Shown in pieces: positions 27,975-34,460 of a stretch of 34,460 nucleotides of DNA. A model generated the notes under the pieces. The model was not told the DNA's origin and did no database searches. It saw only the letters and a list, made by a program, of their open reading frames with translations. This DNA comes from Candidatus Parabeggiatoa sp. HSG14 (GTDB lineage Bacteria; Pseudomonadota; Gammaproteobacteria; Beggiatoales; Beggiatoaceae). The stretch spans positions 1 to 34,460 of the forward strand of contig JAUCGK010000013.1 in the NCBI GenBank assembly GCA_030378085.1, in the 5' to 3' direction. The position numbers were made by a program, and so were the translations under genes. Position 1 is the stretch's first letter. Every line of letters starts with the position of its first letter.

Positions 27975-29797
27975 TGACAAATATAATAAATGCGTGGCAA
28001 AGACTGGGTTGGACTGAATGGTATCGTAGCACCTTTAAAGGCAATCCTAATCGTGATTTTCTTTGGTTGACGATGTTGTTGTTTTTAACGTTGATATTGG
28101 CTTTACTGTTATGGGGAGGGCGAGAAGGGTTGTTAAATAAATTTGTTGATGTCTCTGTGGGTTATGTAGAAGATGCCGGTATCCCCATTTGGTTAGCAAC
28201 GAATAATAGCGATGGGATAGATAGAAGTTTATTGCAAGCCACTTTTTCACAAATAAACCTCAAACTCTATCCTTACCGCGAAGTGGAATGTCACGAAGTT
28301 GGCTTGCCAAACCAAGGCTGTGATACTAATAAAATTTGGGATGAAGCAACAGTGCTTTTTGATGGTTGGGCAGTTTCATTTGATGATCCATTGTGGAAAA
28401 TGGGCATAGAGAAACCGTTAGATTCAACAACAGCAAATGATTTGACTGATTTACCACTAGACATCGTTCTGAACCGAAGTTTGTTTCAACAATACTTTAA
28501 TTGTGCTGTCTATGTAAATGAATTACAAGCCAAATCTCTACCTTTCATGATACCAAACGCTGTCACCGAATTGGATGAGTTATACTGTTTGTCTAACAAT
28601 ACATTGTGGTTGGATATCAAAGTGGGTAGAAAAACAGAATTACTCCCCTTTCATATTCATTGGCAATCACATATTCCTACTATGCAGGACTTGGCATTTC
28701 TTTTCCCACTAAGTACCCTAAATACCTTAAAACTGGTTAAACGCTATCCCAACTTAGGTTTAATCTATTACCCTGAAGCTCAAGGTAACGAAACCACTCG
28801 GATTAAAAACTTGAAAATACGGTCCGCTGAAGGTGGTTTATCTGAAGAAACCATGACAAAACTTTTGGCTTGCTTGCAAAATCCTACAAGAAAACGCTAC
28901 AAAGTGAACATGGAAAAACAACCTTTGCCCAAAGACTGGGTTACTGCATGTGCCAAACAAAGTGAGATTCCTCTAAAAACAAAAAATCAGCAGCCTTCTC
29001 CCCCTTTTATTAAAATAACAGAGGAATTAGCAAGTCATTATTTTCAATATGATGCCAGTAGCTACCTTGTTACTTGCAAAGAAGATAATTCACAATGTCA
29101 ACCCTGTAGTGCCTTTCCGTTACTCCAAAAAAAGCTAGGGAATAGAGTCGATTGTAGTGATAATACGAAGACAAAAATAGATATAATTGCCACAACAGGC
29201 AGTTATCAGAAAGCTTTTGCTTATGTCAAAAATCGCACAGTCCTAGCAACTCAAGTCGAAAAAATCAAAAGTTTTCAATTGCCACAACAAGAAAGCAAAG
29301 CTTTTTATATTCACCCAACTTACGATGATGCTCTCGTTCGCTTTCGTTTTATAGATGCGATAATGATTATCCTTAACTGGTTGTATAGCCCATTTTTTCT
29401 CATATTTTTAATTATTCTTTTGCTAGTACAAGTCGGGATTGTCATCACGCACCGCAAGCATAATTACGGTATTCTTTTAACTAAAGGACTGTCCGGGCAA
29501 CAAGTACGCTGGATGGTATTTACGCAAATTGGTATCAGTTTTGGAGTTGCTATGGTAGTTTCCATAATCATTAGTAAAATCATGCAATGGTTACTCGCCC
29601 GGCAACTGGAAATCGTCACCACACAAAAACCCTACATCGACCATATTATCGCTGGACAGTTAGATTTGTTGCCGTTGTCATGGTTAGATTATTTGATAGT
29701 TTGTGGTATCACACTTATCATGTTGGTAATTATTACCTTTTTCTTATTTAGAAGTGTCGTTTCAAAACAACAAATGGAACCCGCTTACTTGTTTTAA
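27971..29797 (+). CDS. FtsX/LolC-like ABC permease with large periplasmic domain
   Basis: The 608-aa protein has the four-helix topology of FtsX-type permeases. One helix lies near the N-terminus (WLTMLLFLTLILALLLWGG, about 32-50). A periplasmic region of about 400 residues follows, then three C-terminal helices around 470-495, 515-540 and 575-600. The segment HNYGILLTKGLSGQQVRWMV after the second helix matches the coupling loop of this family, and the end, QQMEPAYLF, resembles the conserved C-terminal tail. The periplasmic part holds several cysteines, including CKEDNSQCQPC. The start overlaps the ATPase stop (ATGA), so the pair is co-translated. FtsEX activates peptidoglycan hydrolases through periplasmic coiled-coil proteins and contacts FtsZ; here coiled-coil proteins and a tubulin-like protein are encoded nearby. 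Confidence 0.85.
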   Translation: MMTNIINAWQRLGWTEWYRSTFKGNPNRDFLWLTMLLFLTLILALLLWGGREGLLNKFVDVSVGYVEDAGIPIWLATNNSDGIDRSLLQATFSQINLKLYPYREVECHEVGLPNQGCDTNKIWDEATVLFDGWAVSFDDPLWKMGIEKPLDSTTANDLTDLPLDIVLNRSLFQQYFNCAVYVNELQAKSLPFMIPNAVTELDELYCLSNNTLWLDIKVGRKTELLPFHIHWQSHIPTMQDLAFLFPLSTLNTLKLVKRYPNLGLIYYPEAQGNETTRIKNLKIRSAEGGLSEETMTKLLACLQNPTRKRYKVNMEKQPLPKDWVTACAKQSEIPLKTKNQQPSPPFIKITEELASHYFQYDASSYLVTCKEDNSQCQPCSAFPLLQKKLGNRVDCSDNTKTKIDIIATTGSYQKAFAYVKNRTVLATQVEKIKSFQLPQQESKAFYIHPTYDDALVRFRFIDAIMIILNWLYSPFFLIFLIILLLVQVGIVITHRKHNYGILLTKGLSGQQVRWMVFTQIGISFGVAMVVSIIISKIMQWLLARQLEIVTTQKPYIDHIIAGQLDLLPLSWLDYLIVCGITLIMLVIITFFLFRSVVSKQQMEPAYLF

Positions 29798-29914
29798 AAT
29801 CTACTAAAAACTTTCCTCGAAGTCAATTTAGTACTCTCTCTCGTTATATGCCAATAAATTGAGTGATTTTTTATCCTGTAAGTCATTGATTATAAGCAAT
29901 CCCACTCAACGACT

Positions 29915-30131
29915 CACTGCCATTAACTTAAGAAAAAAAGTGTTGTTAATCAAAAAGTTATAATGTAGATTGAGTTAGCTTATTAAACATAGCGAAATAA
30001 CGCAACCCGAAATCAATTGAAATTATGGGAGTATTTATTTTGGCATAATTTTTGCTTAGAAAAAAATATAACCAAATATACAATGTATCTTGTTGATAAT
30101 AAATACATAAATCCTTAAGTTAATGGCAGTG
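29915..30131. mobile_element. 217-bp miniature element with 11-bp target duplication
   Basis: Exact 18-bp terminal inverted repeats CACTGCCATTAACTTAAG (29915-29932) and their complement (30114-30131) are flanked by the exact 11-bp direct repeat ACTCAACGACT (29904-29914 and 30132-30142). There is no coding capacity. Duplications of 10-12 bp are known for IS4-type elements, which might mobilise it in trans. The interior includes a degenerate form of the widespread GCGTTA...TAACGC palindromic repeat (around 29965-30010). Confidence 0.87.
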
Positions 30132-30299
30132 ACTCAACGACTCCAGTGTCACTAAAACATTGGGCTTCAATATTCTCAATTTTAGTCTTTCAACTTAAAA
30201 AATATCTAAAAAATAAATTATTCCAAAATTAAAGTAGCTCAAGTCTGCACTCTAATAAATTTAAGAGTAATAACTGACTTAACTCGAAAAGTTTTATTT

Positions 30300-30519
30300 A
30301 ACCTGAGTTCGATATAAGTTGATGAATATAACTAATTGTATTTGTTATATAATACACTGATAATTGTGACAATTGTTCCCCCATTTTATTTGGGAACACA
30401 ATGCATCAGAAGAAGCTTTGCTTCGAGTTTTGCCAAGCAATGCTTGGCAGACAGTGCGTTCCCAAATAAAATTTGGGAACGATATTGAATTAACTCTATT
30501 TTTACATCGAACTCAGGTT
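30300..30519. mobile_element. 220-bp miniature element with AACCTGAGTTCGAT ends and nested palindrome
   Basis: Perfect 14-bp ends AACCTGAGTTCGAT (30300-30313) and ATCGAACTCAGGTT (30506-30519) are flanked by ATTT on both sides, a possible 4-bp duplication in an AT-rich area. Inside is a second inverted repeat with 23-bp arms (30375-30397 and 30458-30480, two mismatches, ends GTTCCC...GGGAAC). That repeat encloses two hairpins: GAAGC/GCTTC (30412-30424) and TGCCAAGC/GCTTGGCA (30431-30449). It looks like one palindromic element inserted in another. The first 30 bp recur exactly at 34431-34460. Confidence 0.8.
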
Positions 30520-30580
30520 ATTTATTAATGGGAGCAGTTCAACCCCTTAAACTTCAATTTTGGAGTCCTTTTACTGTTCG

Positions 30581-31393
30581 CTAAACTTTTGGAATATTTT
30601 CTGAGTAAAAAATTTCCATCATTTCACGGCGTAAGTATCTTTCAATTTTATCTTTTTCATATTTCGATAAATCTGAAACCTGTATTTCAAAAAGATAGTT
30701 GTCAAGGTCAAATTCTTTGAGCATCATTTTGGTGTGGAAAAGATTTTCTTGATACACATTCACATCAATCATTTGATAAAGTGCTTTGGTATCTCTAGCA
30801 ATATAGTTTTGAATGGAATTAATTTTGTGATCAATATAATGTTTGCGTCCACTTTTATCACGAGTAAATCCCCGTACCCGATAATCCATAATAACAATAT
30901 CAGAATCAAAACAATGTATTAGATAATTCAAAGCCTTCAAGGGCGAAATCAAGCCACATGTTGAGACATCAATATCCACACGAAAAGTGCTAATACCATT
31001 ATCGGGATGACTTTCAGGATAGGTATGTACGGTGATATGACTTTTATCAAGATGGGCAAGCACTGCATCGGGTAAAGGGCCAGGTGTTTGTTCATTAGAT
31101 AGGGGATCTAAAAAGGTATGTTCCTCGCAAATCAGCATAGTAACACTTGCCCCTTGTGGCTCATAATCCTGACGCGCAATATTGAGGATATTAGCACCTA
31201 TAATATCTGCTACATTCGTCAAAATTTGTGTCAGACGCTCAGCATTATAAACGTCATCAATATATTCAATATAGCCTTTGCGTTGTTGCTCAGTTTTGGC
31301 ATAACAAATATCGTAAATATTAAAACTTAAGGTTTTTGTCAAATTATTAAAACCTTGTAATTTCAATTTGAATTTTTTGGGATTTTTAATCAC
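30581..31393 (-). CDS. speD: S-adenosylmethionine decarboxylase proenzyme
   Basis: SpeD decarboxylates S-adenosylmethionine to supply the aminopropyl group for spermidine. The 270-aa protein is the long Escherichia-type (Gram-negative class 1A) enzyme and lines up along its whole length: [43 protein letters not shown] and [11 protein letters not shown]. The chain self-cleaves at LDKSHI between K117 and S118, and the Ser becomes the pyruvoyl cofactor. The catalytic Cys is C146 in STCGLISPL. The start is a GTG; the six or so extra residues before KLKLQGFNN are harmless, and a TTG ten codons in is a less likely alternative. No speE lies beside it in the window. Upstream on the minus strand is the 91-bp element at 31615. 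Confidence 0.97.
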   Translation of the reverse strand: MIKNPKKFKLKLQGFNNLTKTLSFNIYDICYAKTEQQRKGYIEYIDDVYNAERLTQILTNVADIIGANILNIARQDYEPQGASVTMLICEEHTFLDPLSNEQTPGPLPDAVLAHLDKSHITVHTYPESHPDNGISTFRVDIDVSTCGLISPLKALNYLIHCFDSDIVIMDYRVRGFTRDKSGRKHYIDHKINSIQNYIARDTKALYQMIDVNVYQENLFHTKMMLKEFDLDNYLFEIQVSDLSKYEKDKIERYLRREMMEIFYSENIPKV

Positions 31394-31479
31394 TCACGTT
31401 ACCCCGATACAATTAATGGCATTGGTTATCATTATTATTGATGATTGAGTGGAATCTAAAGTTCACTTGACAGGGCATC

Positions 31480-31495
31480 CAAAGCTAAAGCTTTG
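31480..31495. repeat. Small hairpin CAAAGCT/AGCTTTG
   Basis: A perfect 7-bp stem with a two-base loop lies at 31480-31495 in the 509-bp gap between speD and tRNA-Met. It resembles the hairpin tips at 30412 and 34193 in composition. The other contents of this gap are the 91-bp element at 31615-31705 and AT-rich sequence with no gene. Confidence 0.5.
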
Positions 31496-31614
31496 AACTC
31501 CAAGTACATCAAATTGAGATCATACTCCCCTAATTAAGCTTGATTGAAAATTTAGTTTTTAATTTTTTCTATTATTTTTTACTTTGGCAAAGGGGAGTTA
31601 GATGGGTGATTATC

Positions 31615-31705
31615 GTATCTTCTCAAAAAATGTGGGTAAACTCGCCCAAACCTGACAGGTTTTGGAAACCTGTCAGGTTTTTTCCACAGAATTTAGAGAA
31701 GATAC
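31615..31705 (+). mobile_element. 91-bp miniature element, copy 2, with 8-bp target duplication
   Basis: Perfect 10-bp terminal inverted repeats GTATCTTCTC and GAGAAGATAC bound a 91-bp unit. Its centre is AAACCTGACAGGTTTT/AAACCTGTCAGGTTT (31648-31680). Exact 8-bp direct repeats TGATTATC flank it at 31607-31614 and 31706-31713. It is nearly identical, in reverse orientation, to 5934-6024, which has a different duplication, so both arose by separate insertions. A small apparent open frame over it is incidental. Confidence 0.9.
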
Positions 31706-31902
31706 TGATTATCGAAGTTTTTTCTTAACACTCATACCAAAAATTTCGGATACGCTAAAATGATAGGGGATAAAACAAATTTATTGAAGGATGGACACTG
31801 ATTAAAAAATCTCAACCAATTAGATTTTTTTAGTTGGGATAAAAAATGTGTTTAGATGAATGGCGATTGAATGCTATTTTTTTGAGGAGGGAGGGATAAA
31901 TA

Positions 31903-31979
31903 TGGTGGCTATGAGTGGAATTGAACCACCGACCTCAGCATTATGAATGCCGCGCTCTAACCATCTGAGCTACATAGCC
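31903..31979 (-). tRNA. tRNA-Met (elongator, anticodon CAT)
   Basis: Read on the minus strand, the 77-nt sequence starts GGCTATGTAGCTCAG and folds into a full cloverleaf. The acceptor stem is GGCTATG/CATAGCC and the D-stem is GCTC/GAGC. The anticodon stem is CGGCA/TGCTG with loop TTCATAA (anticodon CAT), and the T-arm contains GGTTCAATTCC. CCA is encoded at the end. The body resembles Escherichia elongator tRNA-Met (GGCTACGTAGCTCAG...) rather than initiator tRNA or the CAT-reading tRNA-Ile2. It has its own strong promoter upstream. Confidence 0.97.
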
Positions 31980-32005
31980 AATATGAATTTTAAAAAAGAG
32001 GCGAT

Positions 32006-32034
32006 ATTATGAAGATTTTGCAAAACTTTGTCAA
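32006..32034 (-). promoter_or_regulatory. Sigma-70 promoter of tRNA-Met
   Basis: On the minus strand TTGACA (32029-32034), a perfect -35, is followed after exactly 17 nt by CATAAT (32006-32011), a five-of-six -10. The tRNA begins 26 nt further on, a normal distance for a short-leader tRNA gene. Confidence 0.8.
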
Positions 32035-32214
32035 GCACAAAATGAAAATTATTTGTAGTGATCCATAAGATAATTGTGAAAATTGAAGTACCGAAAAAAT
32101 TTACCTTTTGGAAAATTTTTTATTTCTCAGTGATTTAAAATCTTATTGACCACAAAAAGAACAATAAAAACAATGAAAAATTATTTTTTTGAAATATTAA
32201 TGAATAAAAAATAA

Positions 32215-32649
32215 TTAAACCGTAGGCATATTGTTTTTTTCTATCACTTTATAATCATGAGTGATTTTAGCGGTTTTACTTAACATCGCAGAAACAGAAC
32301 AATATTTTTCAGCAGATAAATTAACTGCCCGTTTTACATGACTTTCTTTTAAATTATGACCAGTAATTATAAAGTGAACATGAATTTCAGTAAAAATTTT
32401 AGGGGACTCATCACAACGTTGTCCTTCAATTTCTATTATACAATCAGTCACATCTTGCCGCTGTTTTTTAAGAATGGTTAAAACATCCATCGCCGTGCAA
32501 CCACCCAACCCCATTAATATCATCTCCATCGGGCGAACCCCTAAATTATGTCCTCCAATTTCGGGAGGGCCATCTATTACTATACCATGACCACTATCAG
32601 CTTTTCCCACAAGACAAGCATTTTCTACCCATTTTATACGTGCTTTCAT
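32215..32649 (-). CDS. OsmC family protein, YhfA type
   Basis: The product is 144 aa from the ATG at 32649. An ATG eight codons earlier (32673) also exists with GGAGGG directly against it, but YhfA homologues begin at MxARxKWVE, as here (MKARIKWVEN). OsmC/Ohr-fold proteins are dimers with two reactive cysteines that reduce organic hydroperoxides or act on related thiol substrates. Here C51 lies in MGLGGCTAMDVL and C117 in LSAEKYCSVSAM, both in the conserved positions. The chain matches Escherichia YhfA along its length (VRPMEMILMG, RQDVTDCIIEIEG, FTEIHVHFIITG, KITHDYKVI). The exact substrate of YhfA is not established. It is transcribed toward tRNA-Met with about 235 bp of AT-rich DNA between. 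Confidence 0.92.
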   Translation of the reverse strand: MKARIKWVENACLVGKADSGHGIVIDGPPEIGGHNLGVRPMEMILMGLGGCTAMDVLTILKKQRQDVTDCIIEIEGQRCDESPKIFTEIHVHFIITGHNLKESHVKRAVNLSAEKYCSVSAMLSKTAKITHDYKVIEKNNMPTV

Positions 32650-32729
32650 CAAAAGTAAGACGACTATAGTCATCCCTCCAATTTCAACTTTGAAAAGAAA
32701 TTTTAGAAAAATGTTGACCGTTTGTAGAT

Positions 32730-32823
32730 TTTATACCAATTTAGTTTAAATTCTTGATCTAACACTATATAGTAAAACACTCAAATCTATGTTAATCAAC
32801 GGTTTACGTTAAATCGGTATAAA
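32730..32823. repeat. Possible 94-bp inverted-repeat remnant
   Basis: TTTATACCAATTTA (32730-32743) and TAAATCGGTATAAA (32810-32823) pair with one mismatch around 66 bp of non-coding DNA in the gap between the thioredoxin-fold gene and the OsmC gene. No target duplication was found, so this is only a possible element. Confidence 0.35.
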
Positions 32824-32885
32824 CTCTATATAATAATGTTGTTTTGGAAATTTTCATTTTCTTTCTTAAATTTTTACTTAAATTC

Positions 32886-33479
32886 TTAATTCTTAATTTT
32901 TAACTCTTCATTATATTTTACTAAACAGCCATACGGTTCAGTCTTAGGGTGACTAATAGGCATATCCGCCAGTGATTCATCCAAAGCCGATTGCACATAG
33001 TTGAGAATCCATTGTTTATTTTCAGAAGAATTATCGTCAATAGCTCCCTTATATATCAAAATACCCCTTGGATCGATAACGTACATTTGTGGTGTTCTCT
33101 TTGCTTGATAAAGTTTAGCAACTTCGCCCGTAAAATCGCCGAGAAGATGATAATGCAAGCCTTTAGTATCTTTCCACCTAATATTATCTTCTTGAGTCAT
33201 GTAGTAGGTACTATTAATTGCCAACCATATCACTTCTTGACTTATATAATTAGAGGCAAGCCAATGCATGGTTTTATCCTGATAATGCCGTTGCACTATC
33301 CGGCAATCAGGGTTAAACCATTCTAGCACAATATGTTTTCCTCTGAAATCGGACAAACTAATGGGAGCACCTCTTGTATCTAACAAAGTAAAGGATGGTG
33401 CTAGAAAATCTACCCTCACAGCCTCTACAATTGGAGTCCATACCATCAAGAAAATAATTAAATATAATAATTTACGCAT
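32886..33479 (-). CDS. Secreted thioredoxin-fold (redoxin/TlpA-like) protein
   Basis: From the ATG at 33479 the product is 197 aa with a signal peptide, MRKLLYLIIFLMVWTPIVEA, so it should act in the periplasm. An upstream TTG at 33518 would bury this signal and has no ribosome site. The AhpC/TSA-like domain begins with APSFTLLDTRGAPISLSDFRGKHIVLEWFNPDC. The active-site Cys is C59 in WFNPDCRIVQRHY; relatives usually have Pro after this Cys, and here it is Arg. No CXXC pair is present, and the only other Cys lies near the C-terminus. The later RTPQMYVIDPRG contains the conserved cis-Pro. This is more peroxidase-like than an oxidoreductase with two adjacent Cys. It lies about 240 bp upstream of the OsmC gene on the same strand. 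Confidence 0.85.
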   Translation of the reverse strand: MRKLLYLIIFLMVWTPIVEAVRVDFLAPSFTLLDTRGAPISLSDFRGKHIVLEWFNPDCRIVQRHYQDKTMHWLASNYISQEVIWLAINSTYYMTQEDNIRWKDTKGLHYHLLGDFTGEVAKLYQAKRTPQMYVIDPRGILIYKGAIDDNSSENKQWILNYVQSALDESLADMPISHPKTEPYGCLVKYNEELKIKN

Positions 33480-34023
33480 TTGTATGCCAGTCGTTTTTTT
33501 TGAAAATAAGTCCCACAAAGGTAAAAGGTTAAGCTAAAATAATTAAGAATCCTAATCATTAAAAACCAAATACCTTAAAATTTTTCTTGTTTATGAACAA
33601 ACATTAGTTTACATTCAAGATAATACCATGTTTTAGGTATAATGCAAGAAAATATTGATAGTCTATTATTTTTTTACACCAAACTGTAATTTATGGTCAA
33701 TTAACCAATACTTTCATCATTGTTATTTCGTTCATTAAAGTAATGAAGATTCAATAAAATCCTCATTTCTAAGTTAGGATTTCCTAAAACTTTAAGTAAA
33801 ATATTGACTTTTGGAAATCCTTATGAACTTCACCCTACCGTCATATAAATTTTTAATTGGTGAAGATTATTGTTAATTTCACCGATTTAAAAGTTTTGTG
33901 TATGATTTTTGTATGAGTCATTACCCAAATAATGTCGCCAAATTGTAAAAATCGTAAACTTCGAGCTATAGTTTTTCACATAAATAATTTCACACACCAA
34001 ACTGACAGATTTTAGAAACCTGT

Positions 34024-34067
34024 CTTCGAGGTTAAAGTTTTTGCACGCAAAAACTTTAACCTCGAAG
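34024..34067. repeat. Perfect hairpin with 21-bp arms
   Basis: Arms at 34024-34044 (starting CTTCGAGGTTAAAG) and 34047-34067 are exact complements around a two-base loop. It sits directly after a degenerate CCTGACAGG-type half palindrome (AGAAACCTGT). Confidence 0.75.
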
Positions 34068-34156
34068 GTTTTTTGAAGTTATTTTTCTGAATGTCTATAG
34101 TATAAATTTTGAACTTAGGAATGAGAATTTTATAATATCCAAAACTTGAAGTTGTC

Positions 34157-34189
34157 AAACCTGATAGGTTTTTAAAACCTGTCAGGTTT
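34157..34189. repeat. AACCTGACAGGTT-family palindrome
   Basis: Arms AAACCTGATAGGTTTT (34157-34172) and AAAACCTGTCAGGTTT (34174-34189) pair with one mismatch. It belongs with the copies at 4373, 5959 and 31648. The flanks are related to the 4276-4452 element (GAGAATTTTATAAT on the left, ATTAAATCCTGAATCC on the right). Confidence 0.65.
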
Positions 34190-34192
34190 AGT

Positions 34193-34233
34193 GATTGAGG
34201 CAAAAGTTTGCTCCGCAAACTTTTGCCTCAATC
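34193..34233. repeat. Perfect hairpin with 19-bp arms
   Basis: Arms at 34193-34211 (GATTGAGGCAAAAGTTTGC) and 34215-34233 are exact complements around the loop TCC. It adjoins the palindrome at 34157-34189 and appears to be nested inside the larger inverted-repeat element there. Confidence 0.75.
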
Positions 34234-34430
34234 GGATTTTATTAAATCCTGAATCCTTATTGACTGATGTTACGCACAGTGTTTCTACGAGACTCGATGT
34301 TTAAATTTCTAAAAAATAATGATTTGCTATAAATCATTCTATGATTATGTTGTAGAGACGCGATGCTCACATCTCTAAATGCTCGACAGAAACCAACAAT
34401 AAGGCTTACATGTTATTTCCATGAGTATTT

Positions 34431-34460
34431 AACCTGAGTTCGATATAAGTTGATGAATAT
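34431..34460. repeat. Truncated start of AACCTGAGTTCGAT-family element
   Basis: The last 30 bases are identical to the start of the complete element at 30300, including the preceding ATTT. The remainder lies outside the window. Confidence 0.85.

Larger units (their letters stand above)
33480..34460. other. About 980 bp of non-coding DNA with hairpin elements
   Basis: No convincing gene is present on either strand. The first 500 bp are simple AT-rich DNA. From about 34000 there are two long perfect hairpins, a degenerate and a nearly intact CCTGACAGG palindrome, and a partial GTAGAGACGCGATG-type repeat near 34355. The window then ends in the start of an AACCTGAGTTCGAT-family element. Confidence 0.6.

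Noticed and set aside
31540-31728. 62-codon open frame on the plus strand
   Set aside because: It runs across the 91-bp miniature element and its flanks; the other copy of the element has no such frame.
31903-31979. tRNA-Ile2 (CAT anticodon)
   Set aside because: The acceptor stem and D-arm match elongator tRNA-Met much better than the GGCCCCTTAGC type of tRNA-Ile2.
33621-33655. TATAAT near 33638 as a promoter
   Set aside because: No -35 match at 16-18 bp, and no gene or RNA follows in either direction.
1-34460. Matching repeat at both ends taken as a sign of a circular replicon
   Set aside because: The end copies are in opposite orientation (reverse complement at the start), and a third, complete copy lies at 30300, so they are dispersed repeats rather than a terminal overlap.

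Overview
This is an AT-rich stretch of a gammaproteobacterial chromosome. The primase/sigma-70 pair dnaG-rpoD, priA, an Escherichia-type SpeD proenzyme, a YhfA-type OsmC protein and an elongator tRNA-Met with encoded CCA all fit that group. The many short palindromic elements, the Uma2-family gene and the loosely packed low-GC genes resemble large filamentous sulfur bacteria (Beggiatoa/Thioploca-like). That placement is an inference from style, not proof.

Layout. (1) 387-9884 is mostly housekeeping: dnaG, rpoD, a DUF1015 protein (minus strand), a membrane-anchored protein with four 50-residue repeats, and priA. Inverted-repeat elements sit in the gaps. (2) 10113-25174 is a long co-oriented accessory locus. 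It holds a membrane M48 metallopeptidase with an N-terminal zinc ribbon, a 1007-aa tubulin/FtsZ-superfamily protein, a second zinc-ribbon membrane protein with a coiled coil and a formylglycine-generating-enzyme-like fold, a Uma2 protein, five lipoprotein or signal-anchored coiled-coil proteins (two ending in what looks like a degenerate von Willebrand A fold), and a secreted vWA protein with an intact MIDAS motif. (3) 25492-27107 is a two-gene ATPase plus PD-(D/E)XK nuclease-like cassette. (4) 27171-29797 is an FtsE/LolD-type ABC ATPase with an FtsX-like permease. (5) 30581-33479, on the minus strand, carries speD, tRNA-Met with a clear promoter, an OsmC/YhfA protein and a secreted thioredoxin-fold protein. 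(6) The last kilobase is non-coding and rich in hairpins.

The best candidate for a little-described system is 10113-29797. A tubulin-like GTPase stands beside a membrane protease, envelope coiled-coil lipoproteins, vWA modules and an FtsEX-like transporter. FtsZ-like families linked to vWA proteins and proposed to remodel membranes are known in the literature. Here the extra parts suggest an envelope machine in which a cytoplasmic tubulin-like protein is linked across the inner membrane to periplasmic coiled coils and vWA adaptors. The sequence shows the parts; their joint function is inference.

A second theme is miniature transposable elements. Four complete elements have visible target duplications: a 91-bp element in two copies, a 90-bp element just upstream of the DUF1015 gene, and a 217-bp element with an 11-bp duplication. 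A further family (ends AACCTGAGTTCGAT) is complete once and truncated at both ends of the window, so the window edges probably coincide with repeat-induced assembly breaks.
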